Source of the DNA: Akkermansia muciniphila
Lineage (GTDB): Bacteria; Verrucomicrobiota; Verrucomicrobiia; Verrucomicrobiales; Akkermansiaceae
Direction: 5' to 3'
Length of the DNA stretch: 52,635 nucleotides
Assembly: GCA_945901795.1 (NCBI GenBank)
Contig: CAMDLP010000019.1
Coordinates: 1 to 52,635 of the forward strand
The notes below the pieces were generated by a model, which was not told where the DNA came from, made no database searches, and saw only the letters and a program-made list of their open reading frames with translations. Positions 17,173 through 26,790 of this stretch are shown one piece after another. The position numbers and the translations under genes were made by a program. Within the stretch, counting starts at the first letter, position 1, and every line of letters begins with the position of its first letter.

Positions 17173-19014
17173 TCATTCCACGGTCACGCTTTTCGCGAGG
17201 TTCCGAGGCTGGTCGATCTCGCAGCCGCGGAGGCGGGCGACGTGATAGGCGAAGAGCTGGAGCGCGACGGCGGCCGGGATGGTGGCGACTAATGGATGAC
17301 TGGGCGGGATGGTGATAAAGTCGTCCATGCACTCGGCCGTCTCGTGGTCGCCCTCGGTGACGATGCCGAGGATGCGGGCTCCGCGGGCGCGGCATTCCTC
17401 GATGTTGCCGAGCGTCTTGTCCTTGCCGGGAATGTCCACGGCGAGGGCGATGATGGGTGTGCCTTTTTCCAACAGGGCGATGGGCCCGTGCTTGAGCTCG
17501 GCGGCGTGGTAGCCTTCCGCGTGGACGTAGGAAATCTCCTTGAGCTTGAGCGCGCCTTCGAGGGCGACGGGATACATCGGTCCTCGGCCGATGTAGAAGG
17601 CGTGCTCGTTCTTCGTGTAGTCCGCGGCGATCTTCGCGATCTTGTCGTTTTGCAAAATCACCTTGGCGACGAGCGCGGGGATGGACTCGATTTCGCGGGC
17701 GAGCTTGATGCCTTCCTCCCGCGAGAAGCGACGGCCACGACCGAGCTTGAGGGCCATCATCAGCAGCACGACGACCTGGCAGGTGAAGGCTTTGGTGGAG
17801 GCGACGGAAATCTCGGGGCCGGCGTGCAGATAGACTCCCCTGCCCGTCTCGCGGGCGATGGTGGAGCCGACGACGTTGCAAAGGCTCATGACGAACGCAC
17901 CCTTCTGGTTCGCCTCGCGGACGGCGGCTAACGTGTCGGCGGTTTCTCCGGATTGGGAAATGGCGACGACCAGATCGCGGCTGCCGAGGATGGGATTCCG
18001 GTAGCGGAATTCGGCGGCTTGCTGGACCTCGGCGTGAATGTCCGCCAGATCCTCGAATGCGTATTCGCCGACGAGTCCGGCATGGAGCGAGGTGCCGCAG
18101 CCGATGAGGACCACGCGGTCGAGCTCTGCCAGATCGCGCGGCGAGGTGCCCATGCCAGCGAGCACGGACGAGCCGAGATTGAAATCGAGACGGCCGCGGA
18201 TGGCGTTGCCGAGCGAGTCGGGCTGCTCGTGGATTTCCTTGAGCATGAAGTGGTCGAAACCACCCTTTTCCGCAGCAGCGGCGTCGAAGGCGAGCTGGGC
18301 GATCTCGCGGGTGACCGGGATGTTGTGGAGGTCGCGGATATCGACGGAATCGGCGGTGACAATGGCGATGTCGTTGTCGTCCAGATAGATCACGCGCTGG
18401 GTGTAGGCGACGATGGCGGAGGCGTCGGACGCGATGATGGTTTCGCCCTCGCCGATGCCGATGACGATGGGACTGCCGCGGCGGGCAGTGATGATCTTGT
18501 CCGGCTCGCGGGCGGAAAGCACGGCGATGCCGAAGGTGCCTTCGACCTGATGGAGCGCGTCGCAGACGGCTTGGAAAAGGTTGCCCTTGTCGCAGTCTCC
18601 GATGAGGTGGGAGAGGACTTCGGTGTCGGTCTCGGAGTAGAAGTGGTGGCCTTTTCCTTCGAGCCGGGCGCGGAGGGAACGGTAGTTTTCGATGATGCCG
18701 TTATGGACGAGCGCGATGTCGCCGGACTGGTCGAGATGCGGGTGGGCGTTGACCTCGGTTGGCGGGCCGTGGGTGGCCCAGCGGGTGTGGGCGATGCCGG
18801 TGGTGGCGCGCTGGAAAAGCTCGGGCGACCACTCAGCGTGGGCGCGGTCGTTGAGCTTGGCGACTTTTCCGGGTGCCTTGGCGACGACGATCCGTTCGTT
18901 ATCCAAAATCGCGACGCCCGCCGAGTCGTAGCCCCGGTATTCGAGACGACGCAGGCCGTTGATGAGCACAGTGGCTGCATCTACTTTTCCGATGTATCCG
19001 ACGATTCCGCACAT
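17173..19014 (-). CDS. glmS: Glutamine--fructose-6-phosphate aminotransferase (isomerizing)
   Basis: A 613-residue enzyme making glucosamine-6-phosphate from fructose-6-phosphate and glutamine, the first step to UDP-GlcNAc. The N-terminal class II glutaminase begins MCGIVGYIG with nucleophile Cys2 and has RWATHG. Two SIS sugar-binding domains follow (GCGTSLHAG, SQSGETADTLAA, ASTKAFTCQ). The C-terminus ends KSVTVE, the usual form. It is followed upstream on the same strand by a beta-helix acetyltransferase gene and glmM, forming an amino-sugar cluster. No glmS ribozyme is visible in the 24-bp gap before the start. Confidence 0.96.
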   Translation of the reverse strand: MCGIVGYIGKVDAATVLINGLRRLEYRGYDSAGVAILDNERIVVAKAPGKVAKLNDRAHAEWSPELFQRATTGIAHTRWATHGPPTEVNAHPHLDQSGDIALVHNGIIENYRSLRARLEGKGHHFYSETDTEVLSHLIGDCDKGNLFQAVCDALHQVEGTFGIAVLSAREPDKIITARRGSPIVIGIGEGETIIASDASAIVAYTQRVIYLDDNDIAIVTADSVDIRDLHNIPVTREIAQLAFDAAAAEKGGFDHFMLKEIHEQPDSLGNAIRGRLDFNLGSSVLAGMGTSPRDLAELDRVVLIGCGTSLHAGLVGEYAFEDLADIHAEVQQAAEFRYRNPILGSRDLVVAISQSGETADTLAAVREANQKGAFVMSLCNVVGSTIARETGRGVYLHAGPEISVASTKAFTCQVVVLLMMALKLGRGRRFSREEGIKLAREIESIPALVAKVILQNDKIAKIAADYTKNEHAFYIGRGPMYPVALEGALKLKEISYVHAEGYHAAELKHGPIALLEKGTPIIALAVDIPGKDKTLGNIEECRARGARILGIVTEGDHETAECMDDFITIPPSHPLVATIPAAVALQLFAYHVARLRGCEIDQPRNLAKSVTVE

Positions 19015-19038
19015 GGTGTTTGGTAGTTGAAGAAGTGA

Positions 19039-19740
19039 TCAGTGATCAGTGATCAGAGGAAGAAGATCGTGCTGGACGATCTCTCCAGGGCACGTGGTGG
19101 TGTTGGGCCAGAGTTTGCGGCCCGGATAGATGGAGGTGTTGATGCCGGTGTGGACGCCGTCGCCGATGATGGCACCGAACTTGCGGCGACCGGTATCGAC
19201 GAGGACGCCGCCGACCATCGAGCGGTGGTTCTTCCCGTCGTGGCGGAGGTTGGAGGTGGTGGTGCCAGCACCGAGGTTGACCTTCTCGCCGAGCACCGAG
19301 TCGCCGATGTAGGAGAGGTGGCCGACGTTGGTGTGGGAGAGAATCAGGCAGTTCTTGATTTCGACGGACTGGCCGATGTGGCAGTTGTCGCCGATGCTGG
19401 TGTTGCCGCGGATGTAGCAGTTCGGGCCGATCTTGCAGTTGGCGCCGATGACGACATTTCCCTCGATGAAAACGCCGGGCAGGATGCGGGTGCCGGGGCC
19501 GATGTGGACGATGCCTTCGATGACGGCCAACGGATGAACCTCGCCCCGGATGACGTTTTCAGTGAGCGAGGAAACGTAGAGCTCGTTGGCGCGGAGGAGG
19601 TCCCACGGGTAGCGGATGGAATGAGGGGACGAGACGTCCCCTCCCCTTAGGTGCCGAGAGAGCGGAATGTTTCCGATCGGGAAATCCTCGATCTTCCGGG
19701 TGAGGGAGAGCGAGCAGGGATAGGTCGGTTCGTCAGACAT
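19039..19740 (-). CDS. Left-handed beta-helix acyltransferase, GlmU C-terminal-like
   Basis: A 233-residue protein. From about residue 70 onward it consists of hexapeptide repeats (IGPGTRILPGVFIEGNVVIG, NCKIGPNCYIRGN). The later segments GHLSYIGDSVLGEKVNLGAGT and GRRKFGAIIGDGVHTGINT resemble the acetyltransferase half of GlmU and archaeal sugar-1-phosphate acetyl/nucleotidyltransferases. There is no N-terminal nucleotidyltransferase domain. Sitting between glmS and glmM, it probably acetylates glucosamine-1-phosphate, with uridylylation done elsewhere; this is inference. Residues 32-39 are encoded by a palindrome that may be an insertion. Confidence 0.85.
   Translation of the reverse strand: MSDEPTYPCSLSLTRKIEDFPIGNIPLSRHLRGGDVSSPHSIRYPWDLLRANELYVSSLTENVIRGEVHPLAVIEGIVHIGPGTRILPGVFIEGNVVIGANCKIGPNCYIRGNTSIGDNCHIGQSVEIKNCLILSHTNVGHLSYIGDSVLGEKVNLGAGTTTSNLRHDGKNHRSMVGGVLVDTGRRKFGAIIGDGVHTGINTSIYPGRKLWPNTTTCPGEIVQHDLLPLITDH
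19624..19642. repeat. 8-bp-stem palindrome inside the beta-helix acyltransferase gene
   Basis: AGGGGACG-AGA-CGTCCCCT forms a perfect 8-bp hairpin with a 3-nt loop at 19624-19642. It is read through in frame as RGGDVSSP at residues 32-39. GGGGACG/CGTCCCC palindromes of this kind look like a dispersed repeat, but only one copy is seen here. Confidence 0.55.
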
Positions 19741-19743
19741 CGT

Positions 19744-21090
19744 TCAGCCGATTTCCTCGTGGATGGCGGTGGAGAATTTGGTGACCCACGAGCGGACTTC
19801 ATCAAGCTCGCGGTGTTCCACGAGAACGCGAATTTTGTTTTCGGTGCCGGAGTAGCGGATCAGGTGGCGGCCGTTGTCACCGAACTCGGCGGTGGCTTGC
19901 TGCATGAGTTTTTGCAGCTTGGGCAGGGAATCCAGCGGCGGCTTGAAGGGCACCGGCATGTTGGCGAGCTGGGTGGGATACTCGTGCATCACGTTGGCGA
20001 GCTGGGCGAGCGTGGCCTTGCGCCCGATCATCATGCGGAGCACCTGGAGCGCGCTGAGGATTCCGTCGCCGGTGGTAACGTGGTCGCCGAAAATCAGGTG
20101 ACCGGAATTTTCGCCGCCGAAGGAATAGCCGTTTTTCCGCATGCACTCGATGACGCTGCGGTCGCCGACGGCGGTGGTTTCCACCCGGATGCCGTGCTGT
20201 TTCATCGCCTCGATCAGCCCGAGATTGCTCATGACGGTGGCGACGAGGGTGTCGTGCTTGAGTTTCCCCTGCTCCTTGAGGCCGATGGCGCAGAGCCCGA
20301 GAATCCGGTCGCCACTGACGACTTGGCCGGTCGCATCGGTAAAAATGACGCGGTCGGCATCGCCGTCGAAGGAAATGCCGATATCGGCGTTGTGCTTGCG
20401 GACGAGTTCGCCGGCGGCTTCGGGATGGAGCGCGCCGCAGCCTTCGTTGATGTTGAGTCCGTCCGGTTCGTTGCAGACGGTGATCACTTCGGCACCGAGT
20501 TCTTTGAAAATGAGCGGACCGATAAAGTAGGCGGCACCATTTCCACAATCGACGACAATTTTCAGCCCGTGCAGCGAGATATTGTCGGCGGTGTGTTTCG
20601 CAAACTCGATGTAACGCCCGCGGGCGTCGTCGATCCGGTGAGCCTTGCCGATTTGCGCGGGGGGCAAAGGCGCGGGCTCGGGTTCGTCGCCCATGATGTG
20701 GCGCTCGATGAGGGCTTCGATGTCGTCGGAAAGCTTGTACCCGTCAGGCCCGAAAATTTTCATCCCGTTGTCCTCATACGGGTTGTGGGAAGCGGTGATC
20801 ATGATGCCGGCGGCGGCTCCCATCGATTTCGTCAAATGCGCGACCGCCGGCGTGGGCATCGGGCCGACCAGATAGACGTCCATCCCCATCGAAACCAGGC
20901 CGCTGGTGAGGGCAGTCTCCAGCATGTAGCCGGAAATCCGGGTGTCCTTGCCGATGAGCACGCGATTGCGTCTCGGACCGGAGGAACGCAGCACATTGGC
21001 AACCGCCTTGCCCATCCGCAGAGAGACTTCGGCGGTGATGGGGAATTCATTCACCCGGCCTCGGATGCCGTCGGTTCCAAATAATTTCAT
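19744..21090 (-). CDS. glmM: Phosphoglucosamine mutase
   Basis: A 448-residue alpha-D-phosphohexomutase converting glucosamine-6-phosphate to glucosamine-1-phosphate. It begins MKLFGTDGIRGRVNEFPIT. The phosphoserine loop is GIMITASHNPYEDNGMK, the metal loop DGDADR is present, and the sugar-specificity segment GGENSGHLIF marks GlmM rather than a phosphomannomutase. The phosphate-binding loop near the C-terminus is RYSGTENKIRV. I chose the ATG at 21090; the frame extends 13 residues upstream without similarity. The stop codon is 3 bp from the next gene of the cluster, so co-transcription is very likely. Confidence 0.95.
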   Translation of the reverse strand: MKLFGTDGIRGRVNEFPITAEVSLRMGKAVANVLRSSGPRRNRVLIGKDTRISGYMLETALTSGLVSMGMDVYLVGPMPTPAVAHLTKSMGAAAGIMITASHNPYEDNGMKIFGPDGYKLSDDIEALIERHIMGDEPEPAPLPPAQIGKAHRIDDARGRYIEFAKHTADNISLHGLKIVVDCGNGAAYFIGPLIFKELGAEVITVCNEPDGLNINEGCGALHPEAAGELVRKHNADIGISFDGDADRVIFTDATGQVVSGDRILGLCAIGLKEQGKLKHDTLVATVMSNLGLIEAMKQHGIRVETTAVGDRSVIECMRKNGYSFGGENSGHLIFGDHVTTGDGILSALQVLRMMIGRKATLAQLANVMHEYPTQLANMPVPFKPPLDSLPKLQKLMQQATAEFGDNGRHLIRYSGTENKIRVLVEHRELDEVRSWVTKFSTAIHEEIG

Positions 21091-21180
21091 GAGGTGTTTC
21101 AATGAGTTCGAAAGGACCGAACTGTTCAAAAAAATCTGAACGAATCAAGACAAAACCCAGTGGATTGCAGGCGTCGTGAG

Positions 21181-22140
21181 TCAATCTGGGCCCGCTTGGG
21201 AAAACGCGCGGATCACGGCCCGGTAAACCACGCTTCTGGGCACCTTGATCCTGTGCTGGAGGGCCTCCCAGGTCGCGCCACGGAGCGGCTCCAGGGTCTT
21301 TCGGGCAATCAGCGCCGGCAACACGGTGGCCGCCCGCAAGCGCCTGGATCGCAGCGATTTGGCGTAATTTTCGCCCTCGCCGATCCACTCTTCGGCCCGC
21401 ACCAGCCACCGCGCATGACAGGCGAGCAGGGCCGCCGGATCATGCAGGTTCGCAACGGGCAGATAGCAGCGACCGGTGGCCAGATCCGCGGCGAGATCGC
21501 GCAGGATGTTCACGAGCTGGAGCCCTTTTCCATAAGCGATGCCCTGCGCCAATAACTCCGGCTCAGGCGATTTTGAAAAGCGATCACCCAAGGTGAGAAA
21601 TCCGAGTTTCGTCCAAAAAGCACCGACGCATCCGGCCACCCGCCATGCGTAATCCTCGAGCGCGGCATCGTCATCGAGCACCACCGGATTTTCACGACTG
21701 GCACCGGCGAAGCGCTCCAAATCCAGCGTTTGCCCGCTGGCGATCGTCGCCAGCACCTCGCGCACCAGGTCCGCCTCGCCGTCCGGGAGGCTCCGCAGCC
21801 AGGTGAAAATTTCGCCCGAGCATTCAAGCAAATGCCGCTCCCGGGAATCCGCCGTCGCGTTCAGGATCGCAGCCGGCCAGCGCGGCGCGTCCGATTTCGC
21901 GGCCACCGCGCGGCTGAATTGATCGAGGCATTGCAGCCGCGCATCTGCGGGAGCCGCCACGGAATCCGCCAGCGTGTCGCTGGTCCGGGCCAGCAGGTAG
22001 CCGAGGCTGGCAGCCCCGCGCATCGGTCCGGGGAGCAGTCGCAAGGTCAGATAAAACGACCGCGAAACCCCCTTGAGCACTTGTTTTTCCAATTCACCGG
22101 TCACCCGCTCCAAGCAAGGTCTGTCAGCGGGAAATGTCAA
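21181..22140 (-). CDS. Squalene/phytoene synthase family protein
   Basis: A 319-residue head-to-head prenyl transferase. The first Asp-rich motif is DTLAD at residues 55-59 (in LLARTSDTLADS) and the second is in QLVNILRDLAADLATGRCYLP. SRSFYLTLRLLP near residue 26 is the usual N-terminal signature. Such enzymes join two farnesyl or geranylgeranyl diphosphates to squalene or phytoene (precursors of hopanoids or carotenoids), or form one half of HpnC/HpnD. Substrate cannot be decided from sequence alone. No hopanoid or carotenoid genes are adjacent. Confidence 0.88.
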   Translation of the reverse strand: MTFPADRPCLERVTGELEKQVLKGVSRSFYLTLRLLPGPMRGAASLGYLLARTSDTLADSVAAPADARLQCLDQFSRAVAAKSDAPRWPAAILNATADSRERHLLECSGEIFTWLRSLPDGEADLVREVLATIASGQTLDLERFAGASRENPVVLDDDAALEDYAWRVAGCVGAFWTKLGFLTLGDRFSKSPEPELLAQGIAYGKGLQLVNILRDLAADLATGRCYLPVANLHDPAALLACHARWLVRAEEWIGEGENYAKSLRSRRLRAATVLPALIARKTLEPLRGATWEALQHRIKVPRSVVYRAVIRAFSQAGPD

Positions 22141-22202
22141 CCCGCCACACGGTGCGGGTGAACCCTTGCAGCCCGGCGGATGCGGGTTTATGAGTCCGCC
22201 CG

Positions 22203-24386
22203 ATGCCGTTCCGACTTGAGAGTGATTACCAGCCTGAGGGCGACCAAGCGCAGGCGATTGCCAAGCTCTCGAAATCGCTGGCGGCGGGAAACTCCCACCA
22301 GACCCTGCTCGGTGTGACCGGCTCGGGGAAGACGTTCACGATGGCGAACCTGATTCGAAATCACGGCAAGCCGACGCTGATCATGAGCCACAACAAGACG
22401 CTCGCGGCGCAGCTTTACTCGGAGTTCAAAAACTTCTTCCCGCACAACGCGGTGGAGTATTTCGTCTCCTATTTCGACTACTATCAGCCGGAGGCCTACA
22501 TCCCGCGCAGCGACACCTACATCGAGAAGGACTCGGCGATCAACGACGAGATCGAGCGGCTGCGCCTGAGCACGATGGGCTCGCTGCTGACGCGGCAGGA
22601 CACGATCGTGGTGGCGTCCGTTTCCTGCATCTACGGCTTGGGCTCGCCCGAGGACTATCAGAACATGATGGTGCCGGTGTGGACCGGGCAGAAGCTGACG
22701 CGCGAGGAATTCCTCAGCTCGCTGGTCGGCATGCTTTTCGAACGCAACGACATCGCCTTCGGCCGCGGGAAATTCCGGGTGCGCGGCGACGTGGTGGAGG
22801 TGCATCCGGCTTACCTCGACGAGACGGCGATCCGGGTGGAGTTTTTCGACGACGAGGTCGAGCGGATCACCAGCATCCACACGCTCACGGGCCACGCGAT
22901 CGAGCGCTTGGAGTCGCATACATTTTTCCCGGCGAAGCAGTTCGTGACGCCCGGCGACAAGATGAAGCGGGCGATGCTGGCGATCCGCAAGGAGGCGGAC
23001 GAGCAGGTGGCGATGTTCGAGAAGGCAGGCAAGCTCATCGAGGCCCAGCGGCTGCGGATGCGGACCGACTACGATTTGGAAATGATGGCGGAGATGGGAT
23101 TCTGCCAGGGCATCGAGAACTACTCGCGCCACATCACCGGCCGCGAGGCGGGAGCGCGGCCGCACACGCTGCTGGATTTCTTTCCGCGGGATTTCCTGCT
23201 GCTCGTCGATGAAAGCCACGCGACGATCCCGCAGGTCGGCGGGATGTACGAGGGCGACAAGAGCCGCAAGACGGTGCTGGTGGATCATGGTTTCCGGCTG
23301 CCGAGCGCATTGGATAATAGGCCGCTGCGCTTCGAGGAGTTCATGCAAATGACCGGCCAGCGGGTCTATGTCTCTGCGACGCCGGGGCCGTTTGAAATCG
23401 TCAACTCGCGGCCGGAGAACAAGACCTTCATCCCGGTGAAATCGAAAACCGCGGAGGGCAACATCCCGCTGTTTGATTTCAAGAAACTCAAGGTCAAGCC
23501 GAGCGGCAACGACGAGCCGGTGGAGAATTTCAATCCGGCCAAACGCGGCACGCCGCTGGTGGTGGAGCAGATCATCCGGCCCACCGGCCTGCTCGATCCG
23601 GTGCTGATCCTGCGCCCGCTGAAAGGCCAGATCGACGAGACCATCGAGCTCTGCCGCCAGCGCGTCGAGCGCCACGAGCGCGTGCTGGTGACCACCCTGA
23701 CGAAGAAAACCGCCGAGGATCTCGCGGAGTATCTGACAGGCACCGGGTTGAAGTGCCGCTACCTCCACTCGGACATCGACGCGGTGGAGCGAGTCGAAAT
23801 CCTCCGCCAGCTGCGGGCGGCGACCTTCGACATCCTGATAGGAATCAACCTGCTGCGCGAAGGATTGGATTTGCCGGAAGTCTCGCTGGTCTGCATCCTC
23901 GACGCGGACAAGGAAGGCTTCCTCCGCAACGAGACTTCCATGATCCAGACCGCGGGCCGCGCCGCCCGCCACATCGGCGGCGAGTGCGTGCTGTTCTGCG
24001 ACAAAATCACCGACTCGATCCAGGCGCTCATCGACATCACCGAGTATCGTCGCAGCCGCCAACAAGCGCACAACGAGCTGCACGGCATCACCCCGCAAAG
24101 CGTGAAACGCGCGCTGCAACACAGCCTCCACACCCACGAACACGCGAAGGAGCACGCCGACAAGCTCAACAGCTCGATGGTCGCCGACGACATCGGCACC
24201 TACGACAAGTTGCGGGTGATTTCCGAGCTGGAGGAGGAAATGCGCGAGGCGTCGTCGCGGTTAGAGTTCGAGCGTGCGGCGCATCTGCGGGACCAGATCG
24301 CGTCCTTGAAAAACAACACCCCCACCCCGTCGATGAAGCCGGTGAAATATCCCGCCGGGAAAAAGGGCCGCGGACGGAAGGTTTGA
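22203..24386 (+). CDS. uvrB: UvrABC system protein B
   Basis: A 727-residue DNA damage recognition helicase of nucleotide excision repair. It has Walker A GVTGSGKTFTMANLI near residue 38 and the beta-hairpin segment YFDYYQPEAYIPRSDTYIEK that clamps DNA. Helicase motif II is LLVDESH, motif V/VI GINLLREGLDLPEVSLV and QTAGRAARH. A C-terminal UVR domain (LEEEMREASSRLEFERAAHLRDQI) contacts UvrC. The C-terminal tail is slightly long and Lys-rich. A hairpin terminator follows at 24450. Confidence 0.97.
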   Translation: MPFRLESDYQPEGDQAQAIAKLSKSLAAGNSHQTLLGVTGSGKTFTMANLIRNHGKPTLIMSHNKTLAAQLYSEFKNFFPHNAVEYFVSYFDYYQPEAYIPRSDTYIEKDSAINDEIERLRLSTMGSLLTRQDTIVVASVSCIYGLGSPEDYQNMMVPVWTGQKLTREEFLSSLVGMLFERNDIAFGRGKFRVRGDVVEVHPAYLDETAIRVEFFDDEVERITSIHTLTGHAIERLESHTFFPAKQFVTPGDKMKRAMLAIRKEADEQVAMFEKAGKLIEAQRLRMRTDYDLEMMAEMGFCQGIENYSRHITGREAGARPHTLLDFFPRDFLLLVDESHATIPQVGGMYEGDKSRKTVLVDHGFRLPSALDNRPLRFEEFMQMTGQRVYVSATPGPFEIVNSRPENKTFIPVKSKTAEGNIPLFDFKKLKVKPSGNDEPVENFNPAKRGTPLVVEQIIRPTGLLDPVLILRPLKGQIDETIELCRQRVERHERVLVTTLTKKTAEDLAEYLTGTGLKCRYLHSDIDAVERVEILRQLRAATFDILIGINLLREGLDLPEVSLVCILDADKEGFLRNETSMIQTAGRAARHIGGECVLFCDKITDSIQALIDITEYRRSRQQAHNELHGITPQSVKRALQHSLHTHEHAKEHADKLNSSMVADDIGTYDKLRVISELEEEMREASSRLEFERAAHLRDQIASLKNNTPTPSMKPVKYPAGKKGRGRKV

Positions 24387-24449
24387 GTGCGGCGCAACAA
24401 CGCTTCACATGTGGTCCGTGGGAAATCTTCTTTGTAAGTAGTCCAGGCC

Positions 24450-24488
24450 CTTTAGGGCGTCTTAGTGCCCCATGAAGACGCCCTAAAG
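24450..24488 (+). terminator. Hairpin downstream of uvrB
   Basis: Perfect 14-bp arms at 24450-24463 and 24475-24488 (core CTTTAGGGCGTCTT) flank an 11-nt loop, 64 bp after the uvrB stop codon. The trailing T-run is weak, so it could instead be a dispersed repeat. The rest of 24387-24639 shows an AT-rich stretch before the next start and nothing else. Confidence 0.55.
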
Positions 24489-24639
24489 AGCTAGACGACA
24501 TACGGCAATCGCCAAATCCGGTCAAAATGTGCTGCCTGCCACTCCCGTGCGTCCAGTGCGAGCCTTCACAGGCAAGATTTTCATTTAAATTCGCAAAGTT
24601 TCGCGACAGAAACGGCAGGACTTCTTCGTTTATAAAGTC

Positions 24640-25218
24640 ATGCCACGGATCACGATCACCGTTCCTGAGAAAAACGCCCAGCCCTACCGCTTCCAGCTCG
24701 ACCGCCAGAAGGTCAGCCTCGGTCGCGGCAGCGACAACGATATCGCGATCGAATCCGGCTCGGTCTCGGTGCATCACGCGGAAATGCGCCGGGTCGAGGG
24801 CGGCTACGAGCTCCACGATGCCGGCTCGACGAACGGCATCAAACTCGACGGCGTCCGCTACGAGGTGATCTCCCTGCGCAGCGGCGCGACGGTGAAAATC
24901 GGCGACGTCTCGTTTGATTTCCAGCTCAACGACGAGGAATCCGAGGCGCTTGCCCGTGAAAAACCGCCTGAGCCGTCGCCCATCACTCGCGAAGCCGAAC
25001 TGCCGACGACACCATCGGCCCGCCCCGTGGCGGCCGCCGCATCCTCAGCCTCTGGCGGCAGCGGCTTTGGCGCGACCCTGATTCTACTGGTTCTAGCAGC
25101 AGCGGCGTTCTTCGCCGGCCTGGCCATCCGCCACCAAAAGGACACCGGCGGATCGCTCATCGAGGCGATCCAGGCCAAGACTGCGGTGAAAAGCGCACCC
25201 GCCACCCCGGTGAAGTGA
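24640..25218 (+). CDS. FHA-domain protein with C-terminal transmembrane helix
   Basis: A 192-residue protein. Residues ~1-100 form a forkhead-associated domain, a phosphothreonine-binding fold, with the signature LGRGSDNDIAIES, SVHHAEMRR and STNGIKLDG. A flexible Pro/Ala-rich linker follows, then one membrane helix at about 145-167 (GFGATLILLVLAAAAFFAGLA). It is probably an inner-membrane protein with the FHA domain in the cytoplasm, docking a phosphorylated partner. No kinase or secretion gene is adjacent, so the partner is unknown. No Shine-Dalgarno sequence is obvious. Confidence 0.88.
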   Translation: MPRITITVPEKNAQPYRFQLDRQKVSLGRGSDNDIAIESGSVSVHHAEMRRVEGGYELHDAGSTNGIKLDGVRYEVISLRSGATVKIGDVSFDFQLNDEESEALAREKPPEPSPITREAELPTTPSARPVAAAASSASGGSGFGATLILLVLAAAAFFAGLAIRHQKDTGGSLIEAIQAKTAVKSAPATPVK

Positions 25219-25268
25219 AAACCGGGGCCGTGGACAGCAGGGCTGTCTCTGGAGTTTGGCCCCTGACT

Positions 25269-25450
25269 AGACAATTGCCCGGGGTCGCCTTCCCTCCACC
25301 GGCGACCTGCTCCGCTTGTTGCGCGCGGAAATCTGGGCCCGGGTGCTCAATCCGGGGACTTTCGACCACTTCGCGACCGATCCGCCCGCGGACACGAGCG
25401 CCCAGAAACCCGCGCCAGACCTATCAGCCACTCTACTCGCCGCCGCATAA
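25269..25450 (+). pseudogene. Possible gene remnant (unidentified, no start codon)
   Basis: Between a stop at 25268 and the TAA at 25448, one frame reads about 59 codons. They look protein-like (DLLRLLRAEIWARVLNPGTF, then DHFATDPPAD) with natural amino-acid composition, but no start codon leads into it. It may be the 3' end of a decayed gene. I do not recognise the family. The surrounding 25219-25672 gap holds this and the repeat at 25509-25619. Confidence 0.3.
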
Positions 25451-25508
25451 TCAAGAACCGACCGAATCCACCCACTCTCTAACACAAGTTGTCGAGGCCA
25501 AACTCCAG

Positions 25509-26776
<1,268 letters not shown>

Positions 26777-26790
26777 CAGCGGCAAAATTT

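Noticed and set aside
19015-19038. glmS ribozyme upstream of glmS
   Set aside because: The gap is only 24 bp, too short for the ribozyme, and begins with direct AGTGATC repeats.
22188-24155. A 655-codon open frame opposite uvrB
   Set aside because: Long antisense frames are common in GC-rich genes; uvrB on the other strand is unmistakable and the antisense translation is low-complexity with no motif.
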